This document shows positions 58,488 through 64,000 of a DNA stretch of 64,000 bases, piece by piece. Within the stretch, counting starts at the first letter, position 1, and every line of letters starts with the position of its first letter. Source of the stretch: CBDFHV01 sp965247705 (lineage in GTDB: Bacteria > Pseudomonadota > Alphaproteobacteria > Rhodospirillales > CAMCUA01); contig CBDFHV010000033.1 in assembly GCA_965247705.1 (NCBI GenBank), positions 26,082 to 90,081 on the forward strand, in the 5' to 3' direction. Both the position numbers and the translations under genes were made by a program. The notes beneath the pieces are model-generated. The model saw only the letters and a program-made list of their open reading frames with translations, did not search any database and had not been told where the DNA came from.

Positions 58488-60227
58488 TTGACGGACCCGT
58501 CGCCCCACCGACCGAATCTCATGGCCCGCGACCACATCGTGGTGTCGGGCCACTACCTGACCGCCCAGGCCGGATTCCAGATCCTGGAAGCCGGCGGCAA
58601 CGCCGTGGACGCCGGCGTCGCCGTCGGTATCGCCACCGGCGTCGTGGAGTGCAATTTCGTCGGCTTTGGCGGAATCGCGCCGGCGCTGATCCACCTGGCG
58701 GACAGGAATGAGACCGTCACCATCAGCGGCATGGGATGCTGGCCCCAGGCCGCCACCTGCGATTATTTCCACCAGCACCATGGCGGCCGCATTCCCGACG
58801 GCATGTTGATGTCGGTCGTGCCAGCGGCGCCGGACGCCTGGATCACGGCGTTGGAGACCTTCGGCACGATGTCGTTCGGCGATGTCGCCGCGGCCGCCAT
58901 TCGCTTCGCCCGGGACGGTTTCCCCATGTACCCGATGATGCGCGAGCGATTGGAAGGCGCCGTGGCCCGCCTGCGGCGCTCTCCGTCCAGCGCTGCCGTA
59001 TTCCTGCCCGACGACCGCCTGCCGGCGGTGGGAGAAACTTTTATCCAGGCCGATCTAGGCGCGACGCTCCAATACCTCGCCGACGCGGAAAAGGCCGTCG
59101 CCGGCAAAGGCCGGGAGGCCGGCCTGCAAGCCGCTCGCGAAGCCTTCTACCAGGGCGACGTGTCGGCCCGCATGATCCGCCAGCAGGAGGAGCTGGGCGG
59201 CCTGATGACTCGCGATGACATGGCCCGCTTTCGGGTCACCATCGATCCGCCCGCCCGTACTCGCTTCCACGACATCGACATCTACGGCATGGGGCCCCTT
59301 TCCCAAGGGCCCATGGTCATGCAGGCCCTCAACATCCTCGAAGGCATCGACTTGAAGGCCATGGGCCACAACTCGGCCGACTACCTGCATGCGGTTGCCG
59401 AGGCCCTTAAACTGGCCGCCGCCGACCGGGAAGCCTACTTCGGCGATCCCCTTTTCGTGGACGTGCCCCTGGATACATTGCTGTCGAAGGACTACGCCGC
59501 GAGCCGGCGAGCCATGCTGCGCCGACAAGAGGCCTGGCCTGAGATGCCGCCACCCGGGGCCGTGAATGGCCGCGTCCCGGAACCCTGGACACCCGATCCC
59601 ACATCCCACCTGGAAGAGAAACCCCTGCCCACCGGCGGCGCCTCGGCCACCTCCTTTTTCTGCGTGTTGGACAAGGCGGGCAACGTTTTCGCCGCAACTC
59701 CCAGCGACGGCCTCCTGCACGCGCCCATCGTGCCGGGGCTGGGGCTCTGCGTTTCCATGTGGGGTTCCCGGGGCTACACCAACCCGGCCCATCCGTCCTC
59801 GGTGGCCCCGGGCAAGCGGACCAAGATGTCGTCCAACCCGGCGCTGGCGATCCGGCCCGGCAAGCTGGTCATGCCCTTCGGCTCGCCGGGCGCCGAGGTC
59901 TTGGGGCAGGCGATGATCCAGGCCTTCCTCAACGTCGCGGTGTTCGACATGGACCCCCAGTCGGCGGTGGAGGCGGCCCGCTTCGCCAGCTATAGCTGGC
60001 CGGCGTCCACCATTCCCCATGCCTACCGCCCCGGAGCGATTACCATCGAGGAACCCATCGGTACGGCGGTGGGCGAGGACCTGGCCAATCGTGGGCACGA
60101 CGTCGGCTGGTGGCCGGAGCGCAAATGGTCCGCCGGTTCGGTCTGCATGATCGCCGCCGACCCGGCGACCGGCCTCAAGGTGGGGGGCGCCGATCCCCGC
60201 CGCACCGCCTACGCCATCGGCTGGTGA
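58488..60227 (+). CDS. Gamma-glutamyltransferase-family protein, no signal peptide
   Basis: The TTG at 58488 has GGAGGAG six to eight bases upstream and gives a 579-residue protein. GGT-fold motifs are visible: HYLTAQAGFQILEAGGNAVDAGVAVG (broken by normal substitutions), the FGGIAPALIH core, GASATSFFCVLDKAGNVFAATPSDG around the autocleavage threonine, and SSNPALAIRPG. The Ntn-hydrolase cleaves or transfers gamma-glutamyl or similar amide groups. Odd points: no signal peptide, so likely cytoplasmic, and the usual TTH motif at the nucleophile reads ATS. It may act on amides other than glutathione. The substrate-binding protein gene follows by 69 bp. Confidence 0.83.
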   Translation: MTDPSPHRPNLMARDHIVVSGHYLTAQAGFQILEAGGNAVDAGVAVGIATGVVECNFVGFGGIAPALIHLADRNETVTISGMGCWPQAATCDYFHQHHGGRIPDGMLMSVVPAAPDAWITALETFGTMSFGDVAAAAIRFARDGFPMYPMMRERLEGAVARLRRSPSSAAVFLPDDRLPAVGETFIQADLGATLQYLADAEKAVAGKGREAGLQAAREAFYQGDVSARMIRQQEELGGLMTRDDMARFRVTIDPPARTRFHDIDIYGMGPLSQGPMVMQALNILEGIDLKAMGHNSADYLHAVAEALKLAAADREAYFGDPLFVDVPLDTLLSKDYAASRRAMLRRQEAWPEMPPPGAVNGRVPEPWTPDPTSHLEEKPLPTGGASATSFFCVLDKAGNVFAATPSDGLLHAPIVPGLGLCVSMWGSRGYTNPAHPSSVAPGKRTKMSSNPALAIRPGKLVMPFGSPGAEVLGQAMIQAFLNVAVFDMDPQSAVEAARFASYSWPASTIPHAYRPGAITIEEPIGTAVGEDLANRGHDVGWWPERKWSAGSVCMIAADPATGLKVGGADPRRTAYAIGW

Positions 60228-60296
60228 GAACGCGCTGCCATCCTGACAGCGGCGGCAGCCGTGCTAAGCTGTGGAACGGCTTTCGGGGAGGTATCC

Positions 60297-61961
60297 ATGC
60301 GCAAGATCGCGACTTCCGTCGTCCTGGCCCTGGGCTTGGCATTCGCCGCGGCGACGTCGGCGGTGGCCGCCGACCGGGACACGCTGACCATCGGCATCAC
60401 CCAGTTCCCGTCGTCCTTTCACCCCAACATCGATTCCATGATGGCCAAGACCTACGTGCTGGCCATGACCCGGCGGCCGTTCACGGCCTACGATCCCGAG
60501 TGGAAGCTGATGTGCATGCTATGCACCGAACTGCCGACCATCGAGAACGGCCGTGCCAAGCTCGAAATGGCGCCGGGTGGCAAGGACGGCATGGCCGTCA
60601 CCTACACCATCCGTCCCGACGCCACTTGGGGCGATGGGACTCCCATCACCACCAAGGACGTGGTTTTCACCTGGGAGATCGGCCGCCATCCCCAATCGGG
60701 CGTGTCCACCATCGAGTTCTACCGCAGCCTCTACAAGGTGGACGTCATCGACGAACGGACGTTCACCTTCCACTTCGACAAGCGGACCTTCGACTTCGCC
60801 GCCATCAATTCCTTCGAGGTCGTGCCCGCCCATCTGGACCGGACAAACTTCGCCGAGCCGGTGGCCTACAAGAACCGCACTGCCTTCGATACGGATACTT
60901 TGAACCCGGGTCTATTTTTCGGGCCCTACCGCATCGCCGAGGTATCCAGTGGCGCCCACGTCACGTTGGAACCCAACCCCACCTGGTGGGGTGAAAAGCC
61001 CCACTTCAAGCGCATCGTGATCCGGGTGGTCCAGAACACCGCCGCCCTGGAAGCCAACCTGCTGTCCGGCGGCGTGGACATGATCGCCGGCGAACTGGGC
61101 TTGACCGTCGATCAGGCGCTGGCCTTCGAGAAGCGCCATGGGGACAAGTACCGCTTCCTCTACAAGCCGGGGCTGGTCTACGAGCACATCGACCTCAACC
61201 TGGACAACCCGATCCTCAAGGACAAGCGGGTGCGCCAGGCCCTCCTCCAAGCCCTGGATCGGGAAGCCCTGGTGCAGCAGCTGTTCGAGGGCCGGCAGTC
61301 GGTCGCCCATACCAACGTCAATCCCCTCGACTGGATCTACCACAAGGGCGCCCGCACCTATCCGTACGATCCCCAGTCGGCGGGCAAACTTCTGGACCAG
61401 GCCGGCTGGTCCGCCAAGCGACGGGGCATTCGCCACAACGCCAAGGGCGAGCCCTTGCGCCTGGAGATCATGACCACCGCCGGCAACCGGTCCCGCGAAC
61501 TGGTGCAGCAGGTCCTGCAGAGCCAGTGGAAGCAGTTGGGGATCGACGTGCGCATCAAGAACCAGCCGGCCCGGGTGTTCTTCGGTCAGACGGTGACCGA
61601 ACGCCGCTTCAGCGCCATGGCCATGTTCGCCTGGATCAGTTCGCCCGAAAGCGTGCCGCGGACGACCCTGCACTCGGACCATGTCCCCACCGCCGACAAC
61701 AATTGGGCGGGACAGAACTACACGGGTTTCAAGAACGCCGAGATGGACCGATTGCTCGAGGACATCGAAGTGGAACTGGACCGGGAAAAGCGGGCCAAGA
61801 TGTGGGAACGCCTGCAGGAGATCTATGCCGAGGAGCTTCCCGTCCTGCCGCTTTATTTCCGCTCCAATGTCTTCGTCCTGTCCAAATGGCTCGCTGGCCT
61901 CACCCCCACCGGACACCAGGACCCCACATCCCTGTGGGTGGAGAACTGGCGCGCGGAATGA
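60297..61961 (+). CDS. Peptide-type ABC transporter substrate-binding protein (SBP_bac_5)
   Basis: A 554-residue periplasmic protein with a signal peptide (MRKIATSVVLALGLAFAA, cleavage near AVAAD) and a strong ribosome-binding site (GGGGAGG). The DppA/OppA fold is evident from LTIGITQFPSSFHPNID, DGTPITTKDVVFTWE, and VRQALLQALDREALVQQLFEG. It captures peptides or similar compounds for the transporter whose ATPases are encoded at 54.9-56.9 kb on the other strand. It follows the GGT-family gene on the same strand, so import and cleavage of the same compound is likely. Confidence 0.9.
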   Translation: MRKIATSVVLALGLAFAAATSAVAADRDTLTIGITQFPSSFHPNIDSMMAKTYVLAMTRRPFTAYDPEWKLMCMLCTELPTIENGRAKLEMAPGGKDGMAVTYTIRPDATWGDGTPITTKDVVFTWEIGRHPQSGVSTIEFYRSLYKVDVIDERTFTFHFDKRTFDFAAINSFEVVPAHLDRTNFAEPVAYKNRTAFDTDTLNPGLFFGPYRIAEVSSGAHVTLEPNPTWWGEKPHFKRIVIRVVQNTAALEANLLSGGVDMIAGELGLTVDQALAFEKRHGDKYRFLYKPGLVYEHIDLNLDNPILKDKRVRQALLQALDREALVQQLFEGRQSVAHTNVNPLDWIYHKGARTYPYDPQSAGKLLDQAGWSAKRRGIRHNAKGEPLRLEIMTTAGNRSRELVQQVLQSQWKQLGIDVRIKNQPARVFFGQTVTERRFSAMAMFAWISSPESVPRTTLHSDHVPTADNNWAGQNYTGFKNAEMDRLLEDIEVELDREKRAKMWERLQEIYAEELPVLPLYFRSNVFVLSKWLAGLTPTGHQDPTSLWVENWRAE

Positions 61962-61972
61962 AGCGCGCCGTC

Positions 61973-62971
61973 CTACGATAGGACTTCCGGGTTGATCAGG
62001 TTCTCGCTGTTGACGGGTCGTCCCAGCAGAACATCGAGCACGTTCTCCGCCGCCATGGCGCCCATGCGCCGGGCGGCGTCGGCGGTCACCCCGGCGACGT
62101 GGGGAGTCAGCAGAACGTTCGGCGCTCCGATCAAAGGATTTTCGGCGGCGATGGGTTCCTGGGGGAAGCAGTCGATGCCCGCCCCGGCCAGGCGCCCCTC
62201 CTTCAGGGCGGCGGCCACCGCGACCTCGTCGACAATGGGCCCGCGCGCCGTGTTGATCAGCACTGCCGTCGGTTTCATGCGCGCGAGCGCCGCTTCACCG
62301 ATCAGGCCCCGGGTCTCCTCGGTCAGGGGCGTGTGCACGCTGATGACGTCGGCCTGGCCGAGGACGTCATCCAGGCTGTCCACAAGCGCCACGCCCTCGG
62401 GCACCGCGGGGGGATCCGTGTAAGGGTCATAGGCCAGCAGGCGCAGTTGGAACGGACGCGCGAGGGCCACCAACTCCCGGGCGATAGCCCCCAGTCCGAC
62501 AAGCCCCAGGCAGCGCCCAGTGAGGTCGGACCCAAGCCAGTCGCCCTGTCGCCACAGCCCGGTGGACAGGTCCCCGTGGTGCCGAGGCATTTTCTTGACC
62601 AGGGTCAGCATCATGGCGAGGGCATGTTCGGCCACCGACAGGGCGTTGGCGCCGCGGGTGACCAGGACGGGGATGCCCCGTTCGGTCGCCGCCGGTAGGT
62701 CCACGTCGTCGTAGCCCACCCCGTGCTTGGCGATTACCTGCAGGCGGTCCGAGGCATCCATTAGGGCGGGCGTAATAGGACCGATCCGCACGATCATCGC
62801 GACCACCCGATGTTCGTGAGCGAGATCCCGCTTGCGCTCCGCGCTCGCCAGATGGCCGCTCATCACGCAGCGGAATCCGGATCGGGTCAGAAGGTCGACG
62901 GCATTTTCGTGCAGGTCGTCGCCGGTGACGAGGATCGTTCCCCCGGCCGGCCCTTCTCCTGGCTCAGACAT
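61973..62971 (-). CDS. Hydroxyacid dehydrogenase (SerA/D-2-hydroxyacid type)
   Basis: A 332-residue NAD-dependent enzyme. The dinucleotide motif GLVGLGAIAREL, catalytic Arg in INTARGPIVDE, Glu in IDCFPQEP and His in LTPHVAGVT are intact. There is no ACT or other regulatory domain, so a catabolic 2-hydroxyacid is more likely than serine synthesis. It overlaps the type-III glutamine synthetase stop by 8 bp, so the two are co-translated. Convergent with the substrate-binding protein gene (11-bp gap). Confidence 0.88.
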   Translation of the reverse strand: MSEPGEGPAGGTILVTGDDLHENAVDLLTRSGFRCVMSGHLASAERKRDLAHEHRVVAMIVRIGPITPALMDASDRLQVIAKHGVGYDDVDLPAATERGIPVLVTRGANALSVAEHALAMMLTLVKKMPRHHGDLSTGLWRQGDWLGSDLTGRCLGLVGLGAIARELVALARPFQLRLLAYDPYTDPPAVPEGVALVDSLDDVLGQADVISVHTPLTEETRGLIGEAALARMKPTAVLINTARGPIVDEVAVAAALKEGRLAGAGIDCFPQEPIAAENPLIGAPNVLLTPHVAGVTADAARRMGAMAAENVLDVLLGRPVNSENLINPEVLS

Positions 62972-64000
62972 CCAGGGTGTGGTCCATCTCCCAGGCGCTC
63001 AGGGCCGTCGAATAGCTCTTCCACTCCTGGAGCTTGAGCTTGACGTAGCTCTCCACCGGGGCCGCCCCGAAGGCCTCCCGGGCGACTTTGCTTTTGTCGA
63101 ACAGGCGGATGGCGTCCAGCATGTTCAGCGGCAGGCGGCGGATGCGCCGCAGCCGCTGACCTTCGGTGTACATGTTGATGTCGTGGCGCTTGCCGGGATC
63201 GCGCCCGTTGTCGATGCCGTCGAGGCCGCAGGCCAGGACGCCCGCCTGGGCCATATATGGATTGGCCGCGCCGTCCATGAGGCGCAATTCGAACCGCCCC
63301 GCCTCGGGAATGCGGACCATGTGGGTGCGATTGTTCCCCGAATAGCTGATGGCGCTTGGGGACCAGGTGGCGCCGGAGAGGGTCACCGTGGCATCGATTC
63401 GCTTGTAGCTGTTCACCGCCGGATTGAAGAGGGCGCACATGGCGTCCGCCGAGTGGATGACGCCGCCCAGAAACCGGTAGGCGAGGGCCGAAAGACCAAG
63501 CTCGCCCTTGCTGTCCAGGAACAGGTTGCGCCGGCCCGCCTTGTCCCACACGGACACGTGGGTGTGGCAGCCGTTGCCGGTGAGATTGATGAACGGCTTG
63601 GGCATGAATGTGGCGCGCAGCCCGTGCTTCTCGGCGATGGTTTTTACCATGTACTTGAAAAAGACATGGCGGTCGGCCGTGATCAGGCAGTCGTCGTATT
63701 CCCAGTTCATCTCGAACTGGCCGTTGGCGTCCTCGTGGTCGTTTTGATAAGGATTCCAGCCCAGCGTCCACATGCTGTCGCAGATTTCGGTGATCACGTC
63801 GTAGCGGCGCATCAAGGCGGACTGGTCGTAGCAGGGCTTCTCTTGGATGTCCCGGGCATCGGCGATGGCGGCGCCGTCTGGCTGAATAAGAAAGAACTCG
63901 CACTCCACACCGGTTTTCATGCGATAGCCGGCCTTGGCGGCCTTGGCGACCTGGCGCTTGAGGATGATGCGCGGCGATGCCTCGACGTCCTTATCGTCCA
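62964..64000 (-). CDS. glnT: Type-III glutamine synthetase (GlnT-like), 5' end outside the window
   Basis: About 345 C-terminal residues are present; the frame is open to the right edge. Signatures: MKTGVECEFFLIQPDG, GQFEMNWEYDD, GNGCHTHVSVWDKAG (ATP/ammonium region), and NNRTHMVRIPEAGRFELRLMDG. The C-terminus ends HTLDV. Type-III enzymes either make glutamine or act as gamma-glutamylmethylamide synthetases. Its position with the GGT-family protein, flavoprotein and dehydrogenases favours a gamma-glutamyl-conjugate pathway, but this is inferred. The start lies beyond base 64000. Confidence 0.9.
   Translation of the reverse strand, partial: DDKDVEASPRIILKRQVAKAAKAGYRMKTGVECEFFLIQPDGAAIADARDIQEKPCYDQSALMRRYDVITEICDSMWTLGWNPYQNDHEDANGQFEMNWEYDDCLITADRHVFFKYMVKTIAEKHGLRATFMPKPFINLTGNGCHTHVSVWDKAGRRNLFLDSKGELGLSALAYRFLGGVIHSADAMCALFNPAVNSYKRIDATVTLSGATWSPSAISYSGNNRTHMVRIPEAGRFELRLMDGAANPYMAQAGVLACGLDGIDNGRDPGKRHDINMYTEGQRLRRIRRLPLNMLDAIRLFDKSKVAREAFGAAPVESYVKLKLQEWKSYSTALSAWEMDHTLDV

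Noticed and set aside
1..64000. tRNA, rRNA or CRISPR features
   Set aside because: I scanned the intergenic gaps by eye and saw no cloverleaf, rRNA segment or spaced repeat array; a covariance-model search would be needed to exclude them.

Overview
The window is high-GC DNA from an alphaproteobacterium, most likely a Rhodospirillales-type lineage. The evidence is gene order (lptFG-lptD-surA-pdxA-rsmA; fabD-fabG-acpP-fabF-mltG facing rpsF-rpsR-DUF2232-rplI; radA-cvpA-purF), a squalene-hopene cyclase, a cyclopropane fatty acid synthase and an alphaproteobacterial HisI. No taxonomic search was possible, so the lineage is inferred.

Layout. 1-7 kb: outer-membrane biogenesis (LPS export, LptD, SurA) followed by pdxA and rsmA. 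7-12.4 kb: a mobile-element cluster. An IS1595-family element cuts a membrane-anchored subtilisin-like protease gene exactly in two; an IS5-family element follows; then an IS630-family element carrying a LexA-like DNA-binding passenger gene, abutting a 264-bp non-autonomous element (MITE). 12.5-33 kb: housekeeping core with a lipid kinase, gmk, yicC, mltG, the fatty-acid cluster, the small ribosomal protein operon, cfa, dnaB, alr, an MlaEF-type lipid ABC transporter, radA, cvpA and purF. 33-38 kb: squalene-hopene cyclase, then a glutamine-synthetase-like ligase with an iron-type alcohol dehydrogenase. 38-39.2 kb: decay zone with a frameshifted Sel1 gene and a terminase relic. 39.4-42.2 kb: mlaC, a Sel1-repeat gene and mlaA. 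42.3-44.6 kb: a second insertion cluster, where a small ORF is split by an intact IS1380 element and its stop codon is the landing site of a second, inverted copy of the MITE. 44.6-47.3 kb: a putative surface/periplasmic protein, hisI and a MscS channel.

47.4-64 kb is an accessory catabolic region, mostly on the minus strand. It holds a fold-type-I PLP enzyme paired with an unrecognised 155-residue protein, an IclR regulator, a D-2-hydroxyacid dehydrogenase, an acyl-CoA ligase, an Asp/Glu-racemase-family protein, a DAO-type flavoprotein, two oligopeptide/dipeptide ABC ATPases, a threonine-synthase-like PLP enzyme, a gamma-glutamyltransferase-family protein, a peptide-type solute-binding protein, a second hydroxyacid dehydrogenase and a type-III glutamine synthetase running off the end. 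Together these suggest uptake and breakdown of an amino-acid-derived or gamma-glutamyl-conjugated compound; the substrate cannot be read from the sequence.

The most unusual signals are: the MITE pair, whose terminal repeats differ between copies at three positions but match perfectly within each copy; the LexA-like passenger of the IS630 element; two scarless, reversible gene interruptions (8-bp and 4-bp target duplications that restore the frame when removed); and the uncharacterised PLP-enzyme pair in the catabolic region.
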